Source: Janthinobacterium violaceinigrum (GTDB lineage: Bacteria > Pseudomonadota > Gammaproteobacteria > Burkholderiales > Burkholderiaceae_D). From it: a stretch of DNA of 64,000 nucleotides. This document shows positions 1 through 7,707 of the stretch, piece by piece (the first letter of the stretch is position 1; the number at the start of each line of letters is the position of its first letter). The stretch is from assembly GCF_009208555.1 (NCBI RefSeq), contig NZ_WFLI01000005.1, positions 186,001 through 250,000 of the forward strand, read 5' to 3'. Both the position numbers and the translations under genes were made by a program. Below the pieces are notes generated by a model. That model searched no databases and was not told the DNA's origin. It saw only the letters and a list, made by a program, of their open reading frames with translations.

Positions 1-70
1 CTTTCAGAATCTGGCGCTTGGGCGGGACGATTTTGCCCACGCGATTCATGGTGTAGACGTAATTTGCCAT
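1..70 (-). CDS. ettA: EttA, energy-dependent translational throttle (ABC-F ATPase), N-terminal fragment
   Basis: Only the first 23 codons are inside the window; the rest lies to the left. The ATG is at position 70 on the minus strand, and the peptide begins MANYVYTMNRVGKIVPPKR. This is the characteristic N-terminus of EttA, ahead of the first ABC domain. EttA is a soluble ABC-F ATPase that binds the ribosomal E site and gates entry into the elongation cycle according to the ATP/ADP ratio. The identification rests on this signature alone; the Walker motifs are not visible. Confidence 0.85.
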   Translation of the reverse strand, partial: MANYVYTMNRVGKIVPPKRQILK

Positions 71-167
71 TAGAAATCTCGGGTGATATACAAAGACGGA
101 CAGGATACGGTAAACGCCCGCTTCCGGCCAGCGCTGCGCGCTGCGGAAACGGACGCCAGAGGCAGGA

Positions 168-1052
168 CTAGGCGGCGGCACGCGCCTTGCGGGCCGTCCA
201 CAGCCCTTCGGCCGCATACAGGGCCAGCGCCGTCCAGATGACGAGGAAGCCCAGCATGCGCTCGGGCGTGAACGACTCGTGGAAGACCCACACGCCGATC
301 AGCAGCTGGCCCGTGGGAGCGATATATTGCAGCAAACCCAGTACGGCCAGCGGCAGGCGGCGCGCGCCGGCGGCAAACAGCAGCAGGGGAATGGCCGTGA
401 TGGGGCCGGACGCCAGCAGCAGCGCGCGCGTGGCGGTGGAATCTGTATTGACGAAGCCGCTCTGGCCATGCCAGGCCAGCCACAGCATGTAGGCCAGCGC
501 CAGGGGAAATAAAATCAGTGTTTCAAACGACAGGCCCTCGAGCGCGCCCAGCGCGGCCGTCTTGCGCAGCAAGCCATAGCCGCCGAACGTGGCGGCCAGC
601 AGCAGGGCGATCCACGGCACTTGTCCCGCCTGCCAGGTGAGCCAGGCCACGCCGCAGGCGGCCAGGCCGATGGCCAGCCACTGCAGGCGGCGCAGGCGCT
701 CGTGCAGCAGCAAAAAGCCCAGCATGACGTTGATCAGGGGCGTAATGAAGTAGCCGAGGCTGGCGTCGACCACGTGGCCGTTGTTGACGGCCCAGATATA
801 GATGAACCAGTTGGCGGACAGCAAAAACGCGCTGGCCACGAAGCTGGCCACGACCCGGGGCTGCGCTTTCAGGCTGCCCAGCCAGCCCCACTGGCGGCGC
901 ACGGTCAGCACGACACCCAGGAACAACAATGACCAGACCATGCGGTGCGCCAGGATTTCCTGCGGTGCGATCTCGCCGATGGCATGGAAATACAGGGGGA
1001 ACAGGCCCCAGCACAGGAAGGCGAGGGAGGCGTAGAGCATGCCTGGATTCAT
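168..1052 (-). CDS. rarD: RarD, EamA/DMT-family inner-membrane transporter
   Basis: A 294-residue protein, almost entirely hydrophobic, compatible with the ten helices of the drug/metabolite transporter superfamily. The N-terminus (LAFLCWGLFPLYF) and the segment WAVNNGHVVDASLGYFI near residue 95 are typical of RarD (chloramphenicol-sensitive protein) rather than of generic EamA proteins. The transported substrate is not known for the family. The gene stands alone, about 100 bp upstream of and codirectional with ettA. The 237 bp between it and kup hold both divergent promoters, with nothing else recognised. Confidence 0.85.
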   Translation of the reverse strand: MNPGMLYASLAFLCWGLFPLYFHAIGEIAPQEILAHRMVWSLLFLGVVLTVRRQWGWLGSLKAQPRVVASFVASAFLLSANWFIYIWAVNNGHVVDASLGYFITPLINVMLGFLLLHERLRRLQWLAIGLAACGVAWLTWQAGQVPWIALLLAATFGGYGLLRKTAALGALEGLSFETLILFPLALAYMLWLAWHGQSGFVNTDSTATRALLLASGPITAIPLLLFAAGARRLPLAVLGLLQYIAPTGQLLIGVWVFHESFTPERMLGFLVIWTALALYAAEGLWTARKARAAA

Positions 1053-1289
1053 GATGGCGTTCGCTAAAGAGTAGACAGTCTGTCATTATGGCTGAAAACA
1101 CCGGGGGCTGCCCGGCGCCGCTGGCGAGGCGTAGAATGGCAACAAATCAATGGCCGCAAGCCCGCGCGACATGGCGGAACGGCATAAAACAACGACTGTG
1201 GGGCAGCCCGGAACCATGCAAAAATACTCTTGCTATTTGCTAATACCTATCATATTGTGCGATGCAACAAAACAAAAACGGGTGCAATC

Positions 1290-3167
1290 TTGACGTCGGA
1301 ACACAAAAAAAGCGGCCTGGTTGGCTTGACCCTGGCGGCCGTCGGCATCGTTTACGGCGATATCGGCACCAGTCCGCTGTACACGCTGAAGACGGTCTTT
1401 GACCCGGCCCACGGCCTGGAGGTCACGCACAACAACCTGCTGGGCATCGTTTCGCTGATTTTCTGGGGCCTGACCCTGATCGTCTCGCTCAAGTACGTGA
1501 CCCTGGTGTTGCGCGCCGACAACCGCGGCGAGGGCGGCATCATGGCCCTGATGGCGCTGGTGCTGTCGTCCGTCAGCAAGTCGTCGCGCTGGCATGTGCC
1601 GCTGATGGTGATCGGCGTGTTTGGCGCCACCCTGTTCTATGGTGACAGCGTGATCACGCCGGCCATTTCCGTGCTGTCGGCCATCGAGGGCCTGGAAGTG
1701 GCCACGCCCGCCTTCAGTCCCTACGTGGTGTGGCTGACGATTGCCGTGCTGGTGGGCCTGTATTCCGTGCAATCGCACGGCACGGCCGGCATCGGCCGCT
1801 TCTTCGCCCCCATCATGCTGATCTGGTTTGTCGCGCTGGCCTGCATGGGCGTCGTCAACATCATCAAGTCGCCGGGCATCCTGGCCGCCGTCAACCCGCT
1901 GCATGCGGTAGCGTTCCTGCTGGAAAATGGCCGCATCGCCTTCCTGTCGCTGGGCGCCGTGGTGCTGGCGCTGACGGGCGCCGAGGCGCTGTACGCGGAC
2001 ATGGGCCACTTCGGCAAGAAGCCGATCCGCATGGCCTGGTTCCTGATCGCCTTCCCCGCGCTGGCATTGAACTACCTGGGCCAGGGCGGCCTGCTGCTGG
2101 CCCATCCGGAAGCCATTTCCAATCCGTTCTACCAGCAGCTGGGCGCCTGGAGCGTGTACCCGCTGGTGATCCTGTCGACCATGGCCACCGTGATCGCTTC
2201 GCAGGCAACCATTTCCGGCACCTTCTCGATGACCAAGCAAGCGATCGCGCTGGGCTTCCTGCCGCGCATGCGCGTGCGCCACACGTCGGAAAGCGAAATC
2301 GGCCAGATCTACATTCCCGCCGTCAACTGGCTGCAGCTGGCCGTGGTGCTGATGGCCGTCGTCGGCTTCGGCTCGTCGGAAAAGCTGGCCGCCGCCTACG
2401 GCATTGCCGTCACGGCCACCATGCTGGCCACCACTATCCTCACCTTCTTCGTCATCCGCTACCGCTGGAAGATGAATTTGCTGCTGTGCTGGGCCGCTAC
2501 CGGTTTCTTCCTGATTATCGACGTCAACCTGTTCTCGGCCAGTGCCCTGAAACTGTTTCACGGCGGCTGGTTCCCGCTGCTGCTGGGCTCGATCTTGTTC
2601 ATCATCATGCTGACCTGGAAGCGGGGCCGCCAGCTGGTGTTCGAGAACCTGGAAAAGCATGCGATTCCGCTCGACGATTTCCTTTCCTCGCTGTTCATCG
2701 CGCCGCCGCTGCGCGTGCCCGGCACGGCCATCTTCCTGCGCGGCGAAACGGACGGCGTGCCGCATGCGCTGCTGCATAACCTGTTGCACAACAAGGTGCT
2801 GCACGAACGGGTGATCTTCCTGACCGTCTTCATGCATGAAGAGCCGTGGGTGGCGCCATCGGAGCGCGTGCGCGTGGTGGACCTGGGCCACCAGTGCTAC
2901 CAGGTCAATGTGCATTACGGCTTCAAGGATGAACCGGACATTCCGGCGGCGCTGGCGCAATGCGCCGAGCAGGGCCTGGATTTCGAGATGATGGAAACGT
3001 CGTTCTTCATCGCGCGCCAGACCATCATCTCGACGCCGGGCGCCGGCATGATGCCGTGGCGCGAGCACCTGTTCGTCACCATGTCGCGCAATGCGCGCAC
3101 GGCGGCCGACTACTACCAGATCCCCAGCAACCGGGTGATCGAACTGGGCACGCAGGTGGAAATTTAA
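1290..3167 (+). CDS. kup: Kup low-affinity potassium uptake protein
   Basis: KUP/HAK/KT-family K+:H+ symporter of the inner membrane. The family signature GDIGTSPLY is at residues 23-31 of the 625-residue product. About twelve membrane segments follow, then a hydrophilic cytoplasmic C-terminal domain from about residue 460. The open frame runs up to a TTG at 1230, but I prefer the TTG at 1290. It gives the usual family length and puts the conserved start of helix 1 about ten residues from the N-terminus; no strong ribosome-binding site distinguishes the two. Monocistronic by context. No c-di-AMP riboswitch is visible upstream. Confidence 0.92.
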   Translation: MTSEHKKSGLVGLTLAAVGIVYGDIGTSPLYTLKTVFDPAHGLEVTHNNLLGIVSLIFWGLTLIVSLKYVTLVLRADNRGEGGIMALMALVLSSVSKSSRWHVPLMVIGVFGATLFYGDSVITPAISVLSAIEGLEVATPAFSPYVVWLTIAVLVGLYSVQSHGTAGIGRFFAPIMLIWFVALACMGVVNIIKSPGILAAVNPLHAVAFLLENGRIAFLSLGAVVLALTGAEALYADMGHFGKKPIRMAWFLIAFPALALNYLGQGGLLLAHPEAISNPFYQQLGAWSVYPLVILSTMATVIASQATISGTFSMTKQAIALGFLPRMRVRHTSESEIGQIYIPAVNWLQLAVVLMAVVGFGSSEKLAAAYGIAVTATMLATTILTFFVIRYRWKMNLLLCWAATGFFLIIDVNLFSASALKLFHGGWFPLLLGSILFIIMLTWKRGRQLVFENLEKHAIPLDDFLSSLFIAPPLRVPGTAIFLRGETDGVPHALLHNLLHNKVLHERVIFLTVFMHEEPWVAPSERVRVVDLGHQCYQVNVHYGFKDEPDIPAALAQCAEQGLDFEMMETSFFIARQTIISTPGAGMMPWREHLFVTMSRNARTAADYYQIPSNRVIELGTQVEI

Positions 3168-3324
3168 ACAATATGATAATTGTGTCAACGTTGCATTGAC
3201 GCACAAATTTATCGCCGCGCTTACGTCTGCTTACAAATGGGTCCGGCGACTCCTGTTAAACTCCAGCCCGTACCGGTCCGCACCGTACGGGCCTTAGCCA
3301 CACACCAATATTTAAAGGGAAACC

Positions 3325-3804
3325 ATGAAATCGGTATTTCAATTGATCGCCACGCTTGCTTGCGCCGTGGCCCTGACTGCTTGCGGTGCTGCTGCCAATA
3401 CCGAGAAACCGGTCGTGCTGGACCCGAATACACAGGTGAAAGAGCTCACCATTACCAATCCGGTGGTCGGCACCGGCACGGCGGCAGCGGCCGGCGATAC
3501 CCTGCTGGTGACCTACACGGGCTGGCTGTATGACGCGACCAAGCCGGATAACAAGGGCAAGCAGTTCGATGCATCTCCCGCGCTCACCGGTTTCGAGTTT
3601 CCCTTGGGCATAGGCAAAATGATCCTGGGCTGGGACCGCGGCCTGGTCGGCATGCAGGTGGGCGGTACGCGCCGCCTGCTCATACCGTATGACCTGGGCT
3701 ATGGTGTCAGCGGCTCCCGCGACCCCGTGACGGGCGCCGTGGTGATCCCGGCCTACGCCGGCCTGGTGTTCGACATCACGCTGGTCAAGGTGACGAAAAA
3801 GTAA
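3325..3804 (+). CDS. FKBP-type peptidyl-prolyl isomerase, lipoprotein
   Basis: A 159-residue protein. A lipoprotein signal peptide ends in the lipobox LTAC (residues 17-20), so Cys20 should be lipidated and the protein anchored on the periplasmic side of a membrane. The rest is a single FKBP domain (VTYTGWLYD, GWDRGLVGMQVGGTRRLLIPYDLGYG), a cis/trans prolyl isomerase likely to help fold envelope proteins. A good ribosome-binding site (AAAGGGAAACC) precedes the ATG. It is followed by its own terminator. The folding substrates cannot be inferred. Confidence 0.88.
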   Translation: MKSVFQLIATLACAVALTACGAAANTEKPVVLDPNTQVKELTITNPVVGTGTAAAAGDTLLVTYTGWLYDATKPDNKGKQFDASPALTGFEFPLGIGKMILGWDRGLVGMQVGGTRRLLIPYDLGYGVSGSRDPVTGAVVIPAYAGLVFDITLVKVTKK

Positions 3805-3826
3805 GCGCACACAGGGTAGCAATGAC

Positions 3827-3857
3827 AAAGGGCGATTCCACGGAATCGCCCTTTTTG
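3827..3857 (+). terminator. Rho-independent terminator after the FKBP gene
   Basis: A near-perfect stem of 13 bp (AAAGGGCGATTCC with GGAATCGCCCTTT) and a 2-nt nominal loop are followed by a T run on the plus strand. It lies between two convergent genes and may also serve the minus-strand gene ending at 3877, although the minus-side T run is interrupted. Confidence 0.8.
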
Positions 3858-3876
3858 CTTTCATGGCCAGGCGCCG

Positions 3877-4548
3877 TCAGGCCGGCGCCAGCTCCTGGAA
3901 GTAATAGGTGGCGCCGCCCAGGGTGGCTGGCGCGTCGTATTGCAGCACCTGCGTGCGGCGCAGCGCCACCGGCGCGCTGAAGGCGGGACCGTCGTAGACG
4001 AAGGTGTGGAATTCGCCGTTTTCGCCGCAGGCGTCGACGCCGGGCGGCAGGTCGGCCAGGAAGGCGGCGTCGAATTCGCGCCCGCAAAATTCACGCGGCA
4101 GGTGCTGGCCATTGATGCACACGACGATGGCCTTGAAGCCGGCGGCGAGGAATTCGTCGACCAGCGCGCGCCGTTCTTCGCCCCACAGGGGCAGATGCGC
4201 CGTCAGGCCGGCCGCGGCGCACACCTTTTCTTCCCAGTCGCGGTGCGGCTGCAGGTCGATGTCGCCAAAGATGGCGTGGGCTATGCCCTCGTCCTTCGCC
4301 GCGCGCAGCATGGCGATGAATTTCTCCTCGTAGCTGGCCCAGCTGGCGTGATAGCGCTGCAGGCGCGCACCCAGGCTGGCCGCCTGCGCTTCGAGCAACT
4401 CGGGCGGCACGCCGTGCGAGCGCGATTTGCGGCCATCCTCATCCATGGCCGTGATCAGCAGCGGCACGCGCAGGCCGGCGTTGCGCGCGCGCCACAGGGC
4501 CAGGCAGGAATCCTTGCCGCCGCTCCAGGAAATCAGGGCCGTCGTCAT
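3877..4548 (-). CDS. Dph6/DUF71-type ATP-binding amidoligase-like protein
   Basis: A 223-residue cytoplasmic protein with the PP-loop motif SGGKDS at residues 9-14, an adenine-nucleotide alpha-hydrolase signature. The body contains FGDID and the conserved segment CGENGEFHTFVYDGPAF near residue 175. This matches the DUF71 family, whose eukaryotic and archaeal members (Dph6) amidate diphthine on elongation factor 2. Bacteria lack diphthamide, so the bacterial substrate is unknown; an ATP-dependent amidation or adenylation is the safest statement. Its start overlaps the stop of the upstream elaA gene by 4 bp, so the two are probably translationally coupled. Confidence 0.75.
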   Translation of the reverse strand: MTTALISWSGGKDSCLALWRARNAGLRVPLLITAMDEDGRKSRSHGVPPELLEAQAASLGARLQRYHASWASYEEKFIAMLRAAKDEGIAHAIFGDIDLQPHRDWEEKVCAAAGLTAHLPLWGEERRALVDEFLAAGFKAIVVCINGQHLPREFCGREFDAAFLADLPPGVDACGENGEFHTFVYDGPAFSAPVALRRTQVLQYDAPATLGGATYYFQELAPA

Positions 4549-5009
4549 GCCGCCACGGCCCGCAGCATGTCGATATGCTGTATGCCGTCTTCATCGTACG
4601 GCGCGCTGACGGTGACAAAGCCGAACGACTGGTAGAAGCGCTCCAGGTACTGCTGCGCGCCGATGCGGATGGCGTGGCCCGGGTGCTGGCGCTCGGCCCG
4701 CGCGATGCCTTCCGCCAGCAGCTGCCGGCCGGCGCCCGTGGTGCGCGCCTCGGGCGCCGTCAGCACGCGGCCCAGCGACATTTCCACATACTTGGCGCCG
4801 GGCGCCAGCACGCGCAGGTACGCGGCCAGCTGGCGCTGGCCGCCGGCCGTTTGCCAGCCCAGCAAGTGCATGGCCTGCTGGTCATGGCCATCGAGGTCCG
4901 GGTAAATGCACTGCTGTTCGATGACGAACACGCGCTGGCGCAAGGCCAGCACCTGGTACAAATCGTGGGGGCCGAGTTCTTCGAACGTATTCCATTGCCA
5001 GCTGATCAT
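4545..5009 (-). CDS. elaA: ElaA-like GNAT acetyltransferase
   Basis: A 154-residue GNAT-fold protein. The N-terminal LYQVLALRQRVFVIEQQCIYPDLDGHD is the hallmark of the ElaA subfamily. The acetyl-CoA binding region is visible as LGRVLTAPEARTTGAGRQLL, and the C-terminus has the FYQSFGFVTVSAPYDEDGI pattern. The substrate is unknown. It is the first gene of an overlapping pair with the DUF71 gene, and lies 40 bp downstream of the LysR gene on the same strand. Confidence 0.8.
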   Translation of the reverse strand: MISWQWNTFEELGPHDLYQVLALRQRVFVIEQQCIYPDLDGHDQQAMHLLGWQTAGGQRQLAAYLRVLAPGAKYVEMSLGRVLTAPEARTTGAGRQLLAEGIARAERQHPGHAIRIGAQQYLERFYQSFGFVTVSAPYDEDGIQHIDMLRAVAA

Positions 5010-5049
5010 GGGTCATCCTTGATTGAGAGTGGCCATGATTTTACCGGCT

Positions 5050-5958
5050 TCACGCCGCTGGCGCGGGATAGCGCTGCGCATACCACTGCTTCAGGTGCTC
5101 GATGCAGCGCGTCACGCGGGGTGCCACGAGCTGGCGCGACGGGTAGATGGCAAACAGCGCCAGGCTGGGACGCTCGACGTCGGGAAACAGTTCGACCAGC
5201 GCGCCGCTGGCCAGTTCTTCGCGGCAGACAAAGGTGGGCAGGATGCCGATGCCCAGGCCCCGCAGGATCAGGCTGCGCATGAACAGGGTGTTATTCGTGC
5301 GCACCCAGTTCGGCACTTCGATGTCGCTGTGCGGCCCCGCATGGCGCAGCGGCCAGCGGCTGCCGAACAGGGCGTGGCTGTAGATGAAGCAGCGCTGGCG
5401 CGTCAGGTCCGTGGGGGCCAGCAGGGGGCCGTGGCGTTCCAGGTAGGCGGGCGCGCAGCAGATGTGCAGGCGGTAGTCGTGGATGTGGCGCGCCACATAG
5501 CTCGAATCCGTGAGCGCCGTGGTGACGCGAAAACCCAGGTCGTAGTTGGCGGCCGCCAGGTCCACATATTCATCCTTCAGGTCGACGTCCAGGCGCAAGG
5601 CCGGCCACTCGGCCATGAAATCGGCCAGGCCCTCGGCCAGCTCGCCCACGCCCAAGGACAGCGGCGCGTTGATGCGCAGGCGGCCCGTCACGTGGGCCGT
5701 CGAATGGGCTACCATGTCCTCGGCCTGCGCCAGTTCGTCGAGCAGCTTGCGGCAGTGCTCGAGGTAGGCGGCGCCCGTTTCCGTCAGGGCCAGCTGGCGC
5801 GTGGTGCGCGTCATCAGGCGCCCGCCCAGTTCCTGCTCCAGCTGGCCGATGCGCCGGCTCACATACGAGGCCGACAGGTCCAGTTCATCGGCCGCGCGGC
5901 GAAAGCTGCCCAGCTCGGCCACGCGGCGAAACAGCTGCATCGCCTGCAATTTATCCAT
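5050..5958 (-). CDS. LysR-family transcriptional regulator
   Basis: A 302-residue protein. The N-terminal winged helix-turn-helix (residues 1-60, AELGSFRRAADELDLSASYVSRRIGQLEQELG) is followed by a periplasmic-binding-like effector domain. The subfamily resembles regulators commonly found next to genes of small oxidoreductases or hydrolases. It is divergent from the exported DJ-1-like gene at 6062, with about 100 bp between the starts. By the usual LysR arrangement that gene is the most likely target. The inducer is not predictable. Confidence 0.85.
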   Translation of the reverse strand: MDKLQAMQLFRRVAELGSFRRAADELDLSASYVSRRIGQLEQELGGRLMTRTTRQLALTETGAAYLEHCRKLLDELAQAEDMVAHSTAHVTGRLRINAPLSLGVGELAEGLADFMAEWPALRLDVDLKDEYVDLAAANYDLGFRVTTALTDSSYVARHIHDYRLHICCAPAYLERHGPLLAPTDLTRQRCFIYSHALFGSRWPLRHAGPHSDIEVPNWVRTNNTLFMRSLILRGLGIGILPTFVCREELASGALVELFPDVERPSLALFAIYPSRQLVAPRVTRCIEHLKQWYAQRYPAPAA

Positions 5959-6061
5959 TGCGTTTCCATTCGGTCGTATTTGGCATTAGTCAGCTGCATT
6001 ATTCATCATTTTTCTCCATTTTGATTCGGAATATGCTGGCGGCTTCTCTACTGGAATCCTC

Positions 6062-6898
6062 ATGATGAAAAAATTACTCTTAAGCAGTGTGTTGCTCGCC
6101 GCCTTTTCCACCGCCCAGGCGGCCGACGTCCTCGTCGTGCTGTCCGACGCGAACCACCTCGAACTGCGCGATGGCAAGGTCTTCGCGACGGGCTTTTATC
6201 TGAATGAACTGATGCAGCCCGTAAAACGGCTGCTCGACGCGGGCCACACGGTGACGTTCGCCACGCCGCAGGGCCAGGCGCCCACCCTGGACGCCAGCTC
6301 GGATACGGCTGCCTATTTCGGCGGCGACGCGGCCGCGCACGCGGCGCACAAGGCCTTGCTGGACCAGCTGGCGCTGACGGTGCCGGGCCGCTCGCCCGTG
6401 ATCAGCCTGAAACGGGTGGAGCAGATCGGCTATGGCCACTATGCGGCCGTGCTGGTGCCGGGCGGCCACGCGCCCATGCAGGACTTGTTGAAGGATGCCA
6501 GCCTGGGCGCCTTGCTGCGCCAGTTCCATGCGGACGGCAAGCCGACGGCGCTGCTGTGCCACGGCCCCATCGCCCTGCTGTCGGCCCTGCCGCAGGCGGG
6601 GGCATTTGCGGCCGCGCTGGAAGCGGGCCAGACGCCCGCCACGCCGGCCGGCTGGATCTACAGCGGCTACCGCATGACGGTGATCAGCAACGAGGAAGAG
6701 GCGGCGGCGCAGGGAGCGCTCGGCGGCGGCACGATGAAGTTCTATCCGCAGTCGGGCTTGCAGGCGGCCGGTGCGCAGTATGTGCAGAACCAGGCGCCGT
6801 GGAGCAGCAACGTGGTGGTCGACCGCGAACTGATCACGGGACAGAATCCCGCCTCGGCGCCGGCCCTGGCGGACCAGCTGCTGCAGGCGCTGCGTTAA
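6062..6898 (+). CDS. Exported DJ-1/PfpI-family protein (type 1 glutamine amidotransferase-like)
   Basis: A 278-residue protein with a clear signal peptide (residues 1-20, cleavage after TAQA), so it should be periplasmic, which is unusual for the DJ-1/PfpI superfamily. The nucleophile-elbow cysteine is Cys166 in LLCHGPIALL, and VLVPGGHAPMQDL precedes it. The C-terminus (RELITGQNPASAPALADQLL) closely resembles that of the cytoplasmic paralogue at 45307-45984. The family includes chaperone/glyoxalase (Hsp31, YajL-like) and amidase members; the activity here is unknown. It is probably controlled by the divergent LysR protein. Confidence 0.8.
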   Translation: MMKKLLLSSVLLAAFSTAQAADVLVVLSDANHLELRDGKVFATGFYLNELMQPVKRLLDAGHTVTFATPQGQAPTLDASSDTAAYFGGDAAAHAAHKALLDQLALTVPGRSPVISLKRVEQIGYGHYAAVLVPGGHAPMQDLLKDASLGALLRQFHADGKPTALLCHGPIALLSALPQAGAFAAALEAGQTPATPAGWIYSGYRMTVISNEEEAAAQGALGGGTMKFYPQSGLQAAGAQYVQNQAPWSSNVVVDRELITGQNPASAPALADQLLQALR

Positions 6899-6899
6899 T

Positions 6900-6926
6900 G
6901 CAACGTTAACGCAACGTTAACGCAAC
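6900..6926. repeat. Short tandem repeat, unit GCAACGTTAAC
   Basis: Two exact copies and a partial third copy of an 11-bp unit lie directly after the stop codon of the DJ-1-like gene. Each copy contains a GTTAAC palindrome. No function is evident; it could be replication slippage. Confidence 0.7.
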
Positions 6927-6960
6927 ATCCCCGGCGGCGCCAGGGCGCGGCCGGGGATGT
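6925..6960. terminator. GC-rich hairpin between convergent genes
   Basis: An 11-bp perfect inverted repeat (ACATCCCCGGC with GCCGGGGATGT) and a 14-nt loop separate the DJ-1-like gene from ohr. Neither strand has a long T run, so termination is plausible rather than certain. Confidence 0.5.
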
Positions 6961-6996
6961 GCAACGGGCGCAGGGCCGCGTGTTCTGCGTGTTCTA

Positions 6997-7422
6997 TTAC
7001 ACGATCGTCAGGGTGACGTCGATGTTGCCGCGCGTGGCGTTCGAGTAGGGGCACACGATGTGGGCGGCGGCGACCAGCGCTTCGGCGGCGGCGCGGTCCA
7101 TGCCCGGCAGCGAAATTTTCAGTTCCACTTCGATGCCGAAGCCCGTGTCGATGGCGCCGATGCCGACGTTGCCTTCGATGGACAGGTCTGCCGGCAGGGC
7201 GATCTTGTCGCGGCCGCCAACGAATTTCATGGCGCCGATGAAGCAGGCCGAGTAGCCGGCAGCGAACAGTTGTTCCGGATTGGTGCCCACGGCGCCATTG
7301 CCGCCCAGTTCTTTCGGCGTGGTCAGCTTGACATCCAGCACATTGTCGGACGATACGGCACGGCCTTCGCGGCCTCCGGTGGCGGTAGCTTGAGCGCGGT
7401 ACAGGACTTGTTTGATCGACAT
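6997..7422 (-). CDS. ohr: Ohr, organic hydroperoxide resistance thiol peroxidase
   Basis: A 141-residue OsmC/Ohr-family protein that reduces organic and fatty-acid hydroperoxides with a reactive cysteine and lipoylated partners. The catalytic pair is Cys60 ([10 protein letters not shown]) and Cys124 ([10 protein letters not shown]). Arg18 and Glu50, which complete the active site in this family, are in place. It is cytoplasmic, of full family length, and monocistronic. It has a long leader and a promoter near 7539-7567 with a palindrome in the spacer, the expected layout for repression by a MarR-type OhrR. No ohrR gene is adjacent. Confidence 0.93.
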   Translation of the reverse strand: MSIKQVLYRAQATATGGREGRAVSSDNVLDVKLTTPKELGGNGAVGTNPEQLFAAGYSACFIGAMKFVGGRDKIALPADLSIEGNVGIGAIDTGFGIEVELKISLPGMDRAAAEALVAAAHIVCPYSNATRGNIDVTLTIV

Positions 7423-7538
7423 GATGGTTTTCCTCGAGTAAATTAAATAGTTAACGACTAGATAGTGTGCTACTTGTTTCGTGGGCTGGTGCCCCAGGAT
7501 GCCCGTCTGAAGAAGCGATTGCCGGCGTCCATGTACAC

Positions 7539-7567
7539 AATATATATCGCGCGCTATTTAATTGCAA
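7539..7567 (-). promoter_or_regulatory. Predicted ohr promoter with palindromic operator in the spacer
   Basis: On the minus strand the sequence reads TTGCAA (-35, 7562-7567), a 17-nt spacer, then TATATT (-10, 7539-7544). The spacer carries the AT-flanked palindrome ATAGCGCGCGATAT. This position, between the hexamers, fits occlusion of RNA polymerase by a dimeric MarR/OhrR-type repressor. The implied leader to the ohr start codon is about 110 nt. Confidence 0.55.
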
Positions 7568-7707
7568 GCGATTTTATTTTGAGGCGGCGCATATTTGTGC
7601 ATTATTTTTTGGCCTTTGTCGCCGGTATGGCCCTTCCATCGCATAATGGCCTCCGTCGCCGGGGCCGATTGCTATGCTGGCCCCACTTCAAACCCCAAGG
7701 AAAAATC

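Noticed and set aside
1053..1289. A c-di-AMP (ydaO-type) riboswitch ahead of kup.
   Set aside because: No conserved core or terminator was seen in the interval.
3877..4548. Assignment as diphthamide synthase.
   Set aside because: Bacteria do not make diphthamide; only the fold and ATP site can be claimed.
6900..6926. The GCAACGTTAAC repeats as a small CRISPR-like or iteron array.
   Set aside because: Units are contiguous, only 11 bp, with two full copies and no spacers or replication gene nearby.
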